Source of the DNA: Candidatus Methylopumilus turicensis
Lineage (GTDB): Bacteria; Pseudomonadota; Gammaproteobacteria; Burkholderiales; Methylophilaceae
Reading direction: 5' to 3'
NCBI RefSeq assembly: GCF_000953015.1
Contig: NZ_LN794158.1
Span: forward strand, 1,674,001-1,738,000
Length of the DNA stretch: 64,000 nt
Part shown: positions 51,733 through 62,937 of the stretch, one piece after another
How the letters are laid out: each line of letters begins with the position of its first letter
Position numbering within the stretch: position 1 is the stretch's first letter
Program-made: the position numbers and the translations under genes
The notes under the pieces: model-generated
Told to the model about the DNA's origin: nothing
The model's input: only the letters and a program-made list of their open reading frames with translations
Databases searched by the model: none

Positions 51733-52800
51733 ATGACGACATTAAAAAACGACACCTTCCTCAAAGCCCTGATGCGCGAACCAACTGACTACACCCCTGT
51801 TTGGATGATGCGCCAAGCAGGGCGCTACTTGCCGGAATATCGTGAAAGTCGTAAAACTGCAGGTAGCTTTTTACAGCTTTGCAAGAACCCTGACTTTGCA
51901 ACAGAGGTGACGATGCAACCACTAGACCGCTATCCGTTGCTCGATGCGTCTATTTTGTTTTCAGACATTCTGACGGTACCCGATGCGATGGGTTTAGGAC
52001 TTTACTTTGAAGAGGGTGAAGGTCCGAAATTCGAGCGTACTTTACAACAAGAGGCTGACATCAAAAAGCTAGAAGTGCCAGACATGGCAAAGCTCCAGTA
52101 CGTGTTCGATGCGGTCAGCCAAATACGTAAGACATTAGATGGCCGCGTGCCACTGATTGGCTTCTCTGGTAGCCCTTGGACGCTCGCCACCTATATGGTT
52201 GAGGGTAAGGGCGGCACAGATTTCTTAACGATTAAGAAGATGGCCTATGCTCGTCCTGATCTATTGCATCACATCTTAGAAACAACCGCGCAAACGGTCA
52301 TTTTGTATCTCAATGCACAGATCGCGGCAGGTGCACAGGCTGTGATGATTTTCGACTCATGGGGCGGCGCACTTTCACACAACGCTTACCAAGAATTCTC
52401 ACTCGGCTACATGCAAAAAATTGTGAATGGTCTGACCAAAACGGCCGAGGGCAAAAAAGTGCCAAGTATTGTGTTCACCAAAGGCGGTGCACTCTGGCTT
52501 GAGGCACAAGCCAATATTGGTGCTGATGCATTAGGCTTAGATTGGACTGTGAGCATAGGAGAAGCACGTCAACGCGTTGGGGATAAGGTCGCACTTCAAG
52601 GCAATATGGACCCAGCGATTTTACTGTCCACGCCCGAGGCGATTGAGAAAGAAGTCGCCACGATTCTAGCAAGCTACGGCAAAGGTCATGGTCACGTGTT
52701 TAATTTGGGTCATGGGATTACACAATGGACACCGCCAGAGAATGCAGCAGCATTTTTATCGGCTGTTCGCGAACACAGCAAACAGTACCACGTAGCTTAG
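51733..52800 (+). CDS. hemE: Uroporphyrinogen decarboxylase
   Basis: Removes four carboxyl groups from uroporphyrinogen III to give coproporphyrinogen III. The 355 residues contain the signature [17 protein letters not shown] with its two substrate arginines, [16 protein letters not shown] with the catalytic Asp, and [18 protein letters not shown] use the ATG at 51733 because the open frame upstream of it reads through the gltD terminator. It is convergent with priA. Confidence 0.96.
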   Translation: MTTLKNDTFLKALMREPTDYTPVWMMRQAGRYLPEYRESRKTAGSFLQLCKNPDFATEVTMQPLDRYPLLDASILFSDILTVPDAMGLGLYFEEGEGPKFERTLQQEADIKKLEVPDMAKLQYVFDAVSQIRKTLDGRVPLIGFSGSPWTLATYMVEGKGGTDFLTIKKMAYARPDLLHHILETTAQTVILYLNAQIAAGAQAVMIFDSWGGALSHNAYQEFSLGYMQKIVNGLTKTAEGKKVPSIVFTKGGALWLEAQANIGADALGLDWTVSIGEARQRVGDKVALQGNMDPAILLSTPEAIEKEVATILASYGKGHGHVFNLGHGITQWTPPENAAAFLSAVREHSKQYHVA

Positions 52801-52808
52801 ATTAAAAT

Positions 52809-55001
52809 CTAAAACTCCATCGGATCAACGTCCACACTCCAGCGCACTTTCGCCGCCAATTTACTTGCCCTTAATTGCGGCGTTAGAGAAGCGAGTAACT
52901 TCTGCAAGGCGCCGCGCTGAGTAGCTTGCATGAGTATTTGACCACGCTCCATCCCCTTTAGCTTTTCCATTTGTGCACGCATTGGGTCATAGGTCAGCAC
53001 CTGCTGACTCAGGCTGCGCGCAAGCTCAAAGGCGAAGTTTAGAAAAGCTTCCACATCACGATAGTTGCTCGACTCTGCACGCAATAAAGCTAAATAACAG
53101 AAGGGTGGGAACTGTGCCATTTCACGTTCCTGCAAAAGAGTTTGTGCATAAGCAGGATAATCCTGGCTACGCAGCGCATTAAACAAATGATGACTTGGAA
53201 ATGCAGTTTGTATCAGCACTTCACCTACTTTTTCGGCACGCCCAGCGCGACCTGATACTTGCATCAGTTGTGCAAACAAACGCTCAGCGGCTCTAAAATC
53301 AGGACTGAATAATGCGCTGTCGGTATCAATCACGCCGACTAGGGTGAGGTTGGGAAAATCATGCCCTTTCGCCAACATCTGCGTGCCAATTAAAATATCA
53401 ATTTCGTTCGCATGAACAGCATTCAAAATATCATTTAGCGCTTCTTTACGACTGGTGCTGTCGCGATCGACGCGTTGAATTCTAGCACTGGGGAAAAGCT
53501 GCTTAAGGGTCTCTTCCAAACGCTGCGTACCATGCCCAGTTGGATGCAAATCTGCATTGCCACAACTCGGACACTGACGAACCATCTTTTGCTCATGGCC
53601 ACAATGATGACAACGTAAACGGCCTTGTTTGAGGTGAACAACTAAACGACTGCTACAGCGCATGCAAGGCGCAATCCAGTGACAGGCACTGCATAGCAAG
53701 ACCGGCGAGTATCCGCGCCGATTAATAAATAACAGGCTTTGCTCACCGCGATCTAAGCGCTCACGCATGGCATTCACCAGCACCGGGGTGAGTCCATTCT
53801 CACTTTCAAGTTTAGTGGTATCAAGACATCGAATATTGGGTAACGCTGACTGTGCAACGGCTCGGCTATTTAAACTGAGTAAGGTATATTTACCTGTTTG
53901 CGCGTTCTGCCAAGACTCTAGCGCTGGGGTTGCACTCCCCATCACAATCGGCACTTGATTGCGCTGTGCACGCACCATGGCTACATCACGGGCATGGTAG
54001 CGCATGCTGTCTTGCTGTTTATAAGAGCCATCGTGCTCTTCGTCCACTAAAACAACTTTCAAATTGGGAATAGGCGTAAAGACCGCTAAACGCGTTCCGA
54101 TGATAATTCTAGCTTGTCCTGACTGTGCCAAGCGCCAATTCTGTAAGCGCTCGCTCTCGCTAAGATTGCTGTGCAGAGAGACCAGGGGGAAATGTGGCAA
54201 TCTATTTCTGAAGCGCGCTTCTAACTGTGGGGTCAGATTAATCTCTGGGACAAGCACCAGCGCCTGGCTGTCAGGATCGGTCAAAATTTGCTGCAGAATC
54301 TGCATATAAACTTCAGTTTTACCGCTACCCGTAATGCCATGGAGTAGAAACGGCTTAAAGGTATTGGTGCTTTCAATTACCTGATTGACTGCAAAGGTTT
54401 GTTCTTCATTAAGCACGGGGGGCGGAACAGCTTGGTTGCTAGATTTAAAACCTGCTAACACTTGCTCTGCCTGTATCCAGCCCTTATCTCGAAAAGATTC
54501 GATTGCAGGGCGCCAGCTGGCTGAAATATCTTTAAGCGTAGCTTCAGTCAGCGACCCTTGTTGAAGCGCGAGGAAAATTTTTCGTTGCACCACTTGCCGA
54601 CTAGGGATTTCATCAATACTTGCCTGAAGACCCTCAGGGGTCAGTTTATATAGAAACTGTTTTCGTGAAACAGCAGGCTCAATTTGTCTAAGCCTTGTCG
54701 GTAAGCTTGCTAATAAAGCCTGACCAAATGGATATTGATAATAATCTGCACAAAATCTTAATAAGACAAAAGTATCCGCGTCGATTGGCGGCTCACCGTC
54801 AAAGACCTGGACGATGGATTTAAGTTTTTCAATGGCAAACTCACTCGTTTCGCTAATGCCCACCACCACACCCACGACCTTACGCGTACCAAACGGTACG
54901 ACGACGCGCTGGCCGATTTGAACGTCAACACCACCATCGAGATAATCGAACAATCGGTCTAGGGGAACGTCCAGGGCAATTTGAAGGATGTTTTTTTGCA
55001 T
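52809..55001 (-). CDS. priA: Primosomal replication helicase PriA
   Basis: Reloads the replisome at stalled forks. The 730 residues begin with the 3'-DNA-binding domain (KNILQIALDVPLDRLFDY). Walker A GITGSGKTE and the DEEH box in LVDEEHDGSYKQQ mark the helicase. The zinc-binding cysteines (CSACHWIAPCMRC...CHHCGHEQ...CPSCG) interrupt the second lobe. I use the ATG at 55001. A longer frame starting at 55052 adds 17 residues unlike PriA. Confidence 0.96.
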   Translation of the reverse strand: MQKNILQIALDVPLDRLFDYLDGGVDVQIGQRVVVPFGTRKVVGVVVGISETSEFAIEKLKSIVQVFDGEPPIDADTFVLLRFCADYYQYPFGQALLASLPTRLRQIEPAVSRKQFLYKLTPEGLQASIDEIPSRQVVQRKIFLALQQGSLTEATLKDISASWRPAIESFRDKGWIQAEQVLAGFKSSNQAVPPPVLNEEQTFAVNQVIESTNTFKPFLLHGITGSGKTEVYMQILQQILTDPDSQALVLVPEINLTPQLEARFRNRLPHFPLVSLHSNLSESERLQNWRLAQSGQARIIIGTRLAVFTPIPNLKVVLVDEEHDGSYKQQDSMRYHARDVAMVRAQRNQVPIVMGSATPALESWQNAQTGKYTLLSLNSRAVAQSALPNIRCLDTTKLESENGLTPVLVNAMRERLDRGEQSLLFINRRGYSPVLLCSACHWIAPCMRCSSRLVVHLKQGRLRCHHCGHEQKMVRQCPSCGNADLHPTGHGTQRLEETLKQLFPSARIQRVDRDSTSRKEALNDILNAVHANEIDILIGTQMLAKGHDFPNLTLVGVIDTDSALFSPDFRAAERLFAQLMQVSGRAGRAEKVGEVLIQTAFPSHHLFNALRSQDYPAYAQTLLQEREMAQFPPFCYLALLRAESSNYRDVEAFLNFAFELARSLSQQVLTYDPMRAQMEKLKGMERGQILMQATQRGALQKLLASLTPQLRASKLAAKVRWSVDVDPMEF

Positions 55002-55097
55002 TAACACTAAGTAAACACTAGATAAAATGGAATAGGGGATGAGCGCAAGCACTCAATGAGTTAAAATACACCTTTTATACCTCTTAGATATTCTGCC

Positions 55098-56768
55098 TTG
55101 AAAGCACATCTTACCGAATTACTAGCCGAAGCCGCAAAAAGCTTAACGCAAAACGCTGATTTTGATGCGTCTAATTTAGCGATTCAGCTCGAGCGCCCAA
55201 AAAATAAAGACCATGGCGACTTCTCAACGAACTTGGCCATGTTGCTTGCGAAACCACTACGCCAAAATCCACGCGCGATTGCAGAAAGCTTAATTCAAGC
55301 GCTACCAAGTTCTGCTTATGTTGAAAAAGTAGAAATCGCTGGCGCGGGTTTTATTAATTTCTATCTTGGCGCCAACGCAAAACAAGCCATCATTGGCTTA
55401 ATTGCTGCAGAAGGCGAAAAATTTGGTCATAACAATATCGGCCAAGGTCGAAAAGTACAAGTTGAATTTGTTTCAGCAAATCCAACAGGACCGCTGCACG
55501 TAGGCCATGGCCGAGGCGCTGCCGTTGGTGATTGCTTAGCCCGATTGCTTGATGCCAATGGCTGGGCTGTGACACGTGAATTTTACTACAACGATGCAGG
55601 TGTGCAGATTGATAATCTGACGCACTCCGTTCAGCTGCGCTGTCGCGGTATTACGCCAGATGATCCGCTATGGCCAGAAGCTGGCTATCGTGGCGACTAT
55701 ATCGCTGATGTTGCTAAGGCATACTTGAATAAAGAAACCATCGTTGCTGACGACATGAGTGTCACCGCAACTGGCGATGTTGAGGATGCTGAATCTATTC
55801 GCGCATTTTCTGTGGCTTATTTGCGACACGAACAAGATTTAGATTTACGTGCATTCCAAATTAAATTTGATGTGTTTTCACTTGAGTCTGCGCTATACAC
55901 AGACGGCAAAGTCGAAAGCACCGTACAAAACTTAATCGCTAGTGGCCACACCTACGAGCAAGACGATGCGCTTTGGCTACGTACCACTGACTTTGGTGAT
56001 GACAAAGACCGTGTCATGCGCAAAACAGATGGTGGCTATACTTACTTTGTCCCAGATGTAGCCTATCACCTCGACAAATGGAATCGTGGTTTTGATCGTG
56101 TCATTAACGAGCAAGGTGCCGACCATCACAGCACCATCACTCGCGTGCGAGCTGGCTTGCAGGCATTGAATGTTGGCATTCCACAAGGATGGCCTGATTA
56201 CGTGCTGCACCAAATGGTGACGGTGATGCGCGGCGGTGAAGAAGTCAAACTATCAAAACGCGCCGGCAGTTATGTCACGTTACGCGATTTGATTGAAGAG
56301 GTTGGCTGTGATGCAACGCGCTATTTCCTAGCCGCGCGTCGTGCCGACTCACAACTGATTTTTGATATTGATTTAGCGCGCGCACAAACAAACGACAATC
56401 CTGTTTACTACATCCAATACGCACACGCACGCATTTGCAGCGTGTTGGCTCAATGGGCTGGCGATGCTTCAAGCTTACCGACAGTGGACTTAAGTCCGCT
56501 CAATAGCGCGCATGATGCGGCATTGATGCAGCGTCTAAGTGAGTTCCCAGAGGTGGTCGAAAATTCAGCCACTGACTTAGCACCACACACCATTGCGAAT
56601 TATCTGAAAGATCTAGCGAGTGACTTACACAGTTTCTACAATGAGCATAAAATCTTAGTTGAAGACGAAACGACAAAATTAGCGCGCTTAGCTTTAGTGA
56701 GCGCAACGCAACAAGTATTAAGAAATGGCCTGCGATTATTGGGTGTTAGCGCACCCAATAAAATGTAA
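55098..56768 (+). CDS. argS: Arginyl-tRNA synthetase
   Basis: A class I synthetase of 556 residues. The N-terminal Add-1 domain (1-100) binds the tRNA elbow. The catalytic core has the HIGH-type motif [11 protein letters not shown] in [12 protein letters not shown], and KLSKRAG in place of KMSKS. The C-terminal DALR helical domain follows. The family start fits a TTG at 55098 ([15 protein letters not shown]), with no suitable ATG and no strong ribosome site. It is divergent from priA. Confidence 0.96.
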   Translation: MKAHLTELLAEAAKSLTQNADFDASNLAIQLERPKNKDHGDFSTNLAMLLAKPLRQNPRAIAESLIQALPSSAYVEKVEIAGAGFINFYLGANAKQAIIGLIAAEGEKFGHNNIGQGRKVQVEFVSANPTGPLHVGHGRGAAVGDCLARLLDANGWAVTREFYYNDAGVQIDNLTHSVQLRCRGITPDDPLWPEAGYRGDYIADVAKAYLNKETIVADDMSVTATGDVEDAESIRAFSVAYLRHEQDLDLRAFQIKFDVFSLESALYTDGKVESTVQNLIASGHTYEQDDALWLRTTDFGDDKDRVMRKTDGGYTYFVPDVAYHLDKWNRGFDRVINEQGADHHSTITRVRAGLQALNVGIPQGWPDYVLHQMVTVMRGGEEVKLSKRAGSYVTLRDLIEEVGCDATRYFLAARRADSQLIFDIDLARAQTNDNPVYYIQYAHARICSVLAQWAGDASSLPTVDLSPLNSAHDAALMQRLSEFPEVVENSATDLAPHTIANYLKDLASDLHSFYNEHKILVEDETTKLARLALVSATQQVLRNGLRLLGVSAPNKM

Positions 56769-56810
56769 GGGTTACTTGGATTTAAACTAACTTATTCACT
56801 GGAAATCAAT

Positions 56811-57386
56811 ATGAGTAAAGACTACAAACCAGCCCCACCTAAAGCTGAGCAAAAGCCAAATCCATTCCTCAATGGATTGATCGTTGGCTTACTCATCGGC
56901 GTTGGGATTGCAGTAGCCTTCACTGTTTATCTTAAAGGCGGGGAAAGTCCTTTTAGTACTAAAAACGGACCCGCAATGATCCCTGAGTCCGGCAACCCAG
57001 TAGAGACTGGAAAGGAAGCCAAAGTGGATGAGGCGCCTCCCAAAGACCGCTTTGAGTACTACAATATTTTGCCCGGCAATGAGGCCAAGGTTACCGAGCA
57101 AGAAATTAAACAGTTGGAAAGTAATGCCCAAGCAAAAGAAACCTACTTTCTTCAAGTGGGCGCATTTAAGACTGAGCAAGAGGCTGATAATGTAAAAGCA
57201 AAATTAGCGCTACTCGGTTTAGAGGCAATTATTCAAACTGCCACTAGCCCAGAAAAGGGCGTTTTGCACCGCGTGCGCGTTGGACCATTTTCAGATCCAT
57301 CACAACTCACTAAAACAAGAGGGGATTTGGTCGAAAACGGCTTTAAGCCAGACCTCATCAAAGTGAACACGACATCCCCGCAGTAA
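56811..57386 (+). CDS. SPOR domain membrane protein (FtsN-like)
   Basis: A 191-residue bitopic inner-membrane protein. A short cytoplasmic end precedes one helix (about 23-43, FLNGLIVGLLIGVGIAVAFTV). A flexible periplasmic linker follows, and then a C-terminal SPOR domain (about 110-185, YFLQVGAFKTEQEADNVKAKL...HRVRVGPF). SPOR domains bind septal glycans stripped of peptide. It may act as FtsN or as a related divisome protein. It lies between argS and dsbA, an order seen in related bacteria. Confidence 0.85.
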   Translation: MSKDYKPAPPKAEQKPNPFLNGLIVGLLIGVGIAVAFTVYLKGGESPFSTKNGPAMIPESGNPVETGKEAKVDEAPPKDRFEYYNILPGNEAKVTEQEIKQLESNAQAKETYFLQVGAFKTEQEADNVKAKLALLGLEAIIQTATSPEKGVLHRVRVGPFSDPSQLTKTRGDLVENGFKPDLIKVNTTSPQ

Positions 57387-57452
57387 AATTAAACTAAATA
57401 CATTTTTTAAGCACTAACACTTAAGCTTTCAATTAAATTAAGGAATACGCAC

Positions 57453-58088
57453 ATGAAAAAACTACTCGCCGCACTCATGTTAATTGCTTCGACAACGGTG
57501 ATGGCAGATGCCCCACAAAATGGGACCGAGTTTACACAAACCGCTCAAATCATTCCTTCAGATAGTCCATCTAAAATCGAAGTTACAGAATTGTTTTGGT
57601 ATGGCTGCCCACATTGCTTTGTGCTCGAGCCTCAGCTTGCTGCGTGGGTCAAAACACTTCCTAAAGACGTTACTTTCAAACGCGTTCCTGGCTTACCACG
57701 TCCTGATTGGGCGCCAATGGCTAAAGCTTTCTATGCCATGGAAGCGCTGGGTTTATCAGATAAGTTACACACCAAACTTTTTGAAGCATTGCATAAACAA
57801 AAAGCATTTTTACCTAATGATGAAAAAGCAACGATTGATTGGATTAAAAAAGAAAGCGGTCTAGACCGTAAAAAAGTTGAAACTGAATTCAACTCCTTTT
57901 CACTCAATACCAAATTAAATCAAGCCGCTCAAGTTTTCCGTGCTTCTGGCGCAACCGGTGTACCTTCTCTCATTATTGATGGTCGATATATCACTTCAGT
58001 CACGATGGCTGGTGGCAATCAAGAAGTACTCAACGTTGCTAACTACATCATCGAAAACGTTAGAAAAGATAAAGCGGCTAAAAAATAA
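57453..58088 (+). CDS. dsbA: Periplasmic thiol:disulfide interchange protein DsbA
   Basis: Introduces disulfides into exported proteins. The signal peptide ends near VMADA. In 211 residues the thioredoxin fold carries the active-site CPHC (Cys52 and Cys55) in FWYGCPHCFVLEP and the cis-proline loop TGVPSLIIDGRY. The helical insertion lies between these. AAGGAA precedes the ATG. Its target could include the two-cysteine protein encoded at 36267, which is inference only. Confidence 0.95.
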   Translation: MKKLLAALMLIASTTVMADAPQNGTEFTQTAQIIPSDSPSKIEVTELFWYGCPHCFVLEPQLAAWVKTLPKDVTFKRVPGLPRPDWAPMAKAFYAMEALGLSDKLHTKLFEALHKQKAFLPNDEKATIDWIKKESGLDRKKVETEFNSFSLNTKLNQAAQVFRASGATGVPSLIIDGRYITSVTMAGGNQEVLNVANYIIENVRKDKAAKK

Positions 58089-58102
58089 GTTCGGACACAG
58101 CC

Positions 58103-58879
58103 GTGTCTCAGCTTAAGATTTTTATTACTGGCGCCTCCAGTGGCATCGGGCAAGCACTTGCCGAACACTATGCCAAAGAAGGCGCCATCCTTGGCTTAGC
58201 AGCACGACGAGCAGACCTCCTCACATCTCTTCAAAATTCATTACCCACAGAAACTTGTATTTACACGCTTGATGTACGAGATGCAGAAGCGTTAGACAAG
58301 GCTGCTCATGATTTTATGGCACGCTTTGGTGTCCCTGATATTGTGATTGCTAATGCTGGGGTCAGTGCGGGAACACTGACCGAAAATAGGGATGACATCC
58401 TGACATTTAAAGGCATTATCGACATTAATCTCTTAGGCATGGTGCATACTTTTCAGCCTTTTATTCATGCGATGAAACAGGCTAAAAAAGGCAGTTTAGT
58501 TGGTATTGCAAGCGTCGCTGGGGTGAGAGGACTGCCCGGTGCAGGTGCATACAGTGCATCCAAAGCCGCTGTCATTACCTACCTAGAAAGCCTGCGAGTT
58601 GAGTTAAGCTTAGATGACATTCATGTCACAACGATTGCACCAGGCTATATTAAAACCCCGATGACAGACATCAACCAATATTCCATGCCATTTTTAATGG
58701 CACCAGAGCGCGCAGCATTGAAATTTGCAAAGGCTATTGCAGGGAAAAAACGCTTCGTCGTAATTCCTTGGCAAATGGGCTGCTTAGCTAGGTTGATGAG
58801 ATTTCTTCCGCCTTGGTTATGGGATTTAATCATGCGTAACGCGCCCCGAAAAGCACATGCTAATTGGGACTGGCTCTGA
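58103..58879 (+). CDS. Short-chain dehydrogenase/reductase
   Basis: A 258-residue classical SDR. The coenzyme loop TGASSGIGQALAE, NAGVSAG, the catalytic Ser in VGIASVAGVRG and YSASK (Tyr and Lys) are all present. The C-terminus (MGCLARLMRFLPPWLWDLIMRNAP) is hydrophobic and may associate with membrane. The start is GTG at 58103 with GGA upstream. The substrate is unknown. It shares one base with the next gene (TGATG). Confidence 0.87.
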   Translation: MSQLKIFITGASSGIGQALAEHYAKEGAILGLAARRADLLTSLQNSLPTETCIYTLDVRDAEALDKAAHDFMARFGVPDIVIANAGVSAGTLTENRDDILTFKGIIDINLLGMVHTFQPFIHAMKQAKKGSLVGIASVAGVRGLPGAGAYSASKAAVITYLESLRVELSLDDIHVTTIAPGYIKTPMTDINQYSMPFLMAPERAALKFAKAIAGKKRFVVIPWQMGCLARLMRFLPPWLWDLIMRNAPRKAHANWDWL

Positions 58880-59523
58880 TGGTTCACTTCTCCATTCATA
58901 CCCTGCAATTTGCAGTAGAAATCATCGCTACTTTCGCATTTGCCCTCTCAGGGTTAATAGCAAGCATGAGAAAAAGAATGGACCTCGTTGGTCTTTGTAT
59001 TGTGAGTGGCGTCTCTGCTTTTGGTGGCGGAACGTTAAGAGACATTCTGCTTGATCGACGCCCATTTTTTTGGGTAAGCCATTCTGCTTGGTTGTGGGTA
59101 CTAATATTGACTTGTATTCTTGCCATGTTTTTTATGCGGGAACGTCATCTCACGTTCACAGAGAAAGCGATTCAAATTCCTGACGCATTAGGTCTTGGCC
59201 TGTTTACTGCACTGGGCACACAAATCGCGTTGGATTTAAATATGCCGGCAATCGTCGCAGCCCTAATGGGCGTGATGACCGCAGTATTTGGGGGAGTGCT
59301 TCGTGATATTTGTTGTAACGAGATTCCCAAAGCATTTAATGACCATCAGCCATATGCACTCCTGGCATTCCTTGACGCTTGGATAGTGATCAGCTTAAGT
59401 GCAATGGGCTTACAAGAGTGGTTTGTTTTAAGCTTGGCAGCGAGTATCACTACCATACTCAGGGGCCTTGCTATCCAGTTCAAATGGCAACTGCCTCACC
59501 ACAGTCATATCAAAAAAAACTAG
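58879..59523 (+). CDS. TRIC/UPF0126 family membrane protein (YicG-like)
   Basis: A 214-residue inner-membrane protein with about seven helices. It has two repeated halves, each with the glycine-rich motif: GVSAFGGGTLRDILL near 35 and GVMTAVFGGVLRDICC near 120. Prokaryotic TRIC proteins form trimeric cation channels, and YicG-like members have been linked to glycine uptake, so the substrate is open. I use the ATG at 58879, which overlaps the SDR stop. Confidence 0.88.
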   Translation: MVHFSIHTLQFAVEIIATFAFALSGLIASMRKRMDLVGLCIVSGVSAFGGGTLRDILLDRRPFFWVSHSAWLWVLILTCILAMFFMRERHLTFTEKAIQIPDALGLGLFTALGTQIALDLNMPAIVAALMGVMTAVFGGVLRDICCNEIPKAFNDHQPYALLAFLDAWIVISLSAMGLQEWFVLSLAASITTILRGLAIQFKWQLPHHSHIKKN

Positions 59524-59532
59524 CGACTTGTT

Positions 59533-61059
59533 TCAAGGGTTTACTTTGCGTTGTTTCCACAATTCTAAGTACTGGTCCGATTGATTCAACAGATCCTCAT
59601 TCATTTCTTCATATTCATTAGCTGGCGGCAATTCCGCTTGTTTGCTAATGGCGGTGTATCCTAATCCTAATTTGCCACCTTCAATTTTAAATCCCACAAA
59701 CTCCAAAATAGTGGGATACATATCAAAATGTAAGACATCTTCACGATTTTTAATAATGGGTTTCGTGGAAATAAATTCGTTAAAAATATGGCGCACCTTT
59801 ACTTTTTCTAGCTTTTCATACACTGGATTTTCCATGGCTAAATGGTCGCCCAAAATCACTACATTAGTGTCCCTAAAGTAATGATTGTGCCGCATAAACT
59901 GAACAAGCTCAGCAACCTGATTTGATGAGCATTCCACAATGCCATTAAAGTCCTTGATACCGTGCGCTTTACAATACTTTGAATAATGGCCATCTGGACC
60001 ATGGGTATCGATTGTTGTAAATGTCAAATTGAAGGGTTTGTTTTGTGCGTGGAGCGCAATCAATTTTGCTTTGACGAGGACGAGTAAATCATCATCATAT
60101 AGCCCCCAGAAATTCATGTCTTTTTTCGTATGACGCCCTTTTAACTCCTCTCGTCCCAAGACTTCGTCATAGTGATGATCTTGAAAAAATTTTCCTTTTC
60201 CCGAAAAGGCGAGGGCGTCACCGCCCATGTAAACATTGTAATAACCAGCGTTATGCAAAATATCCCCCAAACAAACAGCGTTTGGTAAAAACGATTTAAT
60301 GTTTTCGCCCTGATCGTTACCATCATACAAACTCACACTTTTAAGCGGCAATCCGCACTGCGTTGAAGTGATTCCTGCAATTGTCCAACCCGTGCCTGGC
60401 GCCTGTTTGTAGTGACTAAAACTGATTCCATTTAAATGATCTAGACTTGCAAGTAAGTTCTTCCCAAACATTTTCGGATCTTTATAAGTATCTTCCATAC
60501 TTTCAACATAGATAAGCACCAAGTTTTTGGGCCTAATCACGTCAACCTTTACCTTTGCTGGATATACATAATGTGCAGCAAAGTAATCTTTACCAAATTG
60601 GTTGTGTACAAAGGCCGTCACCGAAAATTGCACACAAAAGTAGGTTGCGGATGCAATTAAGACATAGAGCGGCGCTCGATGATTGATGAACCAATAAAAA
60701 ACTTTAACAACATGAATATTGGCGGCGCGTGCTGGACTAGTAAGCCAATGCGTGGATCCATGGGTAAGAAACAACGCGATGGACGACTCAATCAATACCA
60801 GCAGTAAAGATAATCCTGCTGGCAAAGCAATGCACCAAGTTAAGAAACTCTTGATTAAAGCCGTGTCAGTATCAACCAAACCATCCATTCCAAACTGCGC
60901 ATGGTAGAGGACTTGCTCTAATGATGGCTCGCCAAAATTGTCGGCAATCCAATAGGCGATGGCTGTTAAGAAAAAAGCCAACAAATAGGTGAGAAATCGA
61001 AGTAGCGCTCTTACCTGATGACGATGTCGATTATGGATTTGCTGAATGCGCGTTAGCAT
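59533..61059 (-). CDS. Sulfatase-fold envelope transferase (phosphoglycerol transferase-like)
   Basis: A 508-residue inner-membrane protein. About four N-terminal helices (about 20-170) anchor a periplasmic domain of the alkaline-phosphatase/sulfatase superfamily. Visible metal-site motifs are VLIYVESMEDTY, the nucleophile-region TGWTIAGITSTQCG with its threonines, IDTHGPDGH and ILGDHLAM. The overall shape resembles OpgB/LtaS-type phosphoglycerol transferases that decorate periplasmic glucans or lipids. The acceptor is not known. It follows glmS after 21 bases on the same strand. Confidence 0.8.
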   Translation of the reverse strand: MLTRIQQIHNRHRHQVRALLRFLTYLLAFFLTAIAYWIADNFGEPSLEQVLYHAQFGMDGLVDTDTALIKSFLTWCIALPAGLSLLLVLIESSIALFLTHGSTHWLTSPARAANIHVVKVFYWFINHRAPLYVLIASATYFCVQFSVTAFVHNQFGKDYFAAHYVYPAKVKVDVIRPKNLVLIYVESMEDTYKDPKMFGKNLLASLDHLNGISFSHYKQAPGTGWTIAGITSTQCGLPLKSVSLYDGNDQGENIKSFLPNAVCLGDILHNAGYYNVYMGGDALAFSGKGKFFQDHHYDEVLGREELKGRHTKKDMNFWGLYDDDLLVLVKAKLIALHAQNKPFNLTFTTIDTHGPDGHYSKYCKAHGIKDFNGIVECSSNQVAELVQFMRHNHYFRDTNVVILGDHLAMENPVYEKLEKVKVRHIFNEFISTKPIIKNREDVLHFDMYPTILEFVGFKIEGGKLGLGYTAISKQAELPPANEYEEMNEDLLNQSDQYLELWKQRKVNP

Positions 61060-61080
61060 TTAGATAACAATGCCAAAGCG

Positions 61081-62913
61081 TTATTCAACAGTCACTGATT
61101 TTGCTAAGTTGCGAGGCTTGTCTACATCCGTGCCTTTAAGCAAGGCCGCATGATATGCCAGCATTTGCACTGGGATCGTATGTAAAATTGGAGAAAGCAC
61201 ACCCACATGGCGTGGGGTACGAATCACGTGAACCCCCTCACTTTCAGCAAAGTGACTGTCAGCATCCGCAAACACAAACAACTGACCACCACGTGCCGCG
61301 ACTTCTTGCATATTAGACTTCACCTTCTCGAGCAACGCATCATTCGGAGCAATCACAACGATAGGCATGTCGCTATCTACAAGCGCCAATGGGCCATGTT
61401 TTAGCTCTCCGGCAGGGTAAGCCTCGGCATGAATGTAACTAATCTCTTTGAGCTTTAATGCGCCTTCTAGCGCAATCGGATAATGGATACCCCGACCCAA
61501 GAATAACGCATGGTGTTTATTAGCAAACGCTTTTGCCCATTCTCGAATTTGTGGCTCTAAGTTGAGTGCGTGTTGTACGCTCACCGCCAGCTGACGAAGT
61601 GCATTGAGATACTGCTGCTCTTGCGTCTTCTGAAGCAAACCACGTTGCTTTGCAAGCGTCGCGGCTAGCGTGAATAAAGCGACTAATTGTGTTGTAAATG
61701 CTTTGGTTGATGCCACGCCAATTTCAGCACCTGCGCGGGTATAAAAAACGAGGGCTGAAGCACGAGGGATAGCACTCTCTTGCACATTACAAATGGCCAG
61801 TGTTAGATTTTGGCCTAATGACTTAGCGTGCTTTAACGCTTCCATCGTATCTAGTGTTTCACCGGATTGTGAAATGGTCACAATTAACTGATTAGGATTT
61901 GGGACGGACTGGCGATAACGGTATTCACTCGCGATTTCTACACTCGTTGGTAGCTTCGCAATATCTTCAATCCAGTACTTCGCGGTCAGTGCTGCGTAGT
62001 AGCTAGTACCCGCAGCCAAGATCAGAATGCTGTCCACCTGATTAAAAATCTCTTCTGCCCCATCGCCAAAAAGCGCAGAGGAGAACTTGTTGTCATCAAT
62101 TAAGGCTTCAATGGTGTCTGTTAATGCGCGTGGCTGCTCATGGATTTCTTTTTGCATGAAGTGCGAATAAGGACCAAGCTCCATTGATGCTAAAGACACA
62201 TCACTCATGTGCACCTTACGGGTGACGGTCTTACCATCCGCGCCAAATACGGTCACGCCGTCGCGACGAATTTCAGCTACATCGCCATCTTCCAAATACA
62301 TAACTTTGCGCGTGACTGACAACACTGCTGAGACGTCGGAAGCAATGAAGTTTTCACCGTCACCCAAACCAACCAGCAATGGGCAGCCAAATCGCGCTGT
62401 GATCATTGAGTTAGGCTCTTTCACTGAAATGACACTAATCGCAAAAGCACCTGTTAATTCCGCCACCGCCTTTTGAGTGGCAGCAAGCAAACCTAGGCCT
62501 TGGTTGTGATAATAGTGAATAAGATGGGCGATGACCTCTGTATCCGTCTGTGACTCAAACAAATAACCCAATTTTGCGAGACGGTCGCGCTGCTCATCGT
62601 GATTTTCAATAATGCCATTATGCACAACGGCAATTTCACCATTTGATACGTGTGGATGGGCGTTACTTTCTGTAACCCCACCGTGGGTTGCCCAGCGCGT
62701 GTGTCCAATCCCAAGCTCGCCACTGAGCTTCACCTCATTCGCTTTATCAGTCATTGCAGCAACACGTCCAACCGCGCGCACGCGCTCGATAGAAGGTCCA
62801 TTTAGCACCGCAATACCAGCTGAATCGTAGCCGCGATACTCGAGACGACTTAAGCCTTCAATCAGGGTTGAAACAATGTTTCTATTTGCAATAGCGCCGA
62901 CAATGCCACACAT
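61081..62913 (-). CDS. glmS: Glucosamine-6-phosphate synthase
   Basis: Makes glucosamine-6-phosphate from fructose-6-phosphate and glutamine, the first step to UDP-GlcNAc. The 610 residues have the N-terminal nucleophile Cys2 ([12 protein letters not shown]), the glutaminase domain ([23 protein letters not shown]), and two SIS domains ([26 protein letters not shown]). The C-terminus ends [13 protein letters not shown] as expected. It lies 24 bases after glmU and also consumes glutamine from the GlnA route. Confidence 0.97.
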   Translation of the reverse strand: MCGIVGAIANRNIVSTLIEGLSRLEYRGYDSAGIAVLNGPSIERVRAVGRVAAMTDKANEVKLSGELGIGHTRWATHGGVTESNAHPHVSNGEIAVVHNGIIENHDEQRDRLAKLGYLFESQTDTEVIAHLIHYYHNQGLGLLAATQKAVAELTGAFAISVISVKEPNSMITARFGCPLLVGLGDGENFIASDVSAVLSVTRKVMYLEDGDVAEIRRDGVTVFGADGKTVTRKVHMSDVSLASMELGPYSHFMQKEIHEQPRALTDTIEALIDDNKFSSALFGDGAEEIFNQVDSILILAAGTSYYAALTAKYWIEDIAKLPTSVEIASEYRYRQSVPNPNQLIVTISQSGETLDTMEALKHAKSLGQNLTLAICNVQESAIPRASALVFYTRAGAEIGVASTKAFTTQLVALFTLAATLAKQRGLLQKTQEQQYLNALRQLAVSVQHALNLEPQIREWAKAFANKHHALFLGRGIHYPIALEGALKLKEISYIHAEAYPAGELKHGPLALVDSDMPIVVIAPNDALLEKVKSNMQEVAARGGQLFVFADADSHFAESEGVHVIRTPRHVGVLSPILHTIPVQMLAYHAALLKGTDVDKPRNLAKSVTVE

Positions 62914-62937
62914 ATTTTTCTTTCTGAATAACTCTAA

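Noticed and set aside
62914-62937. Possible glmS ribozyme
   Set aside because: Only 24 bases separate glmU and glmS, too short, and the ribozyme is typical of Gram-positive bacteria.
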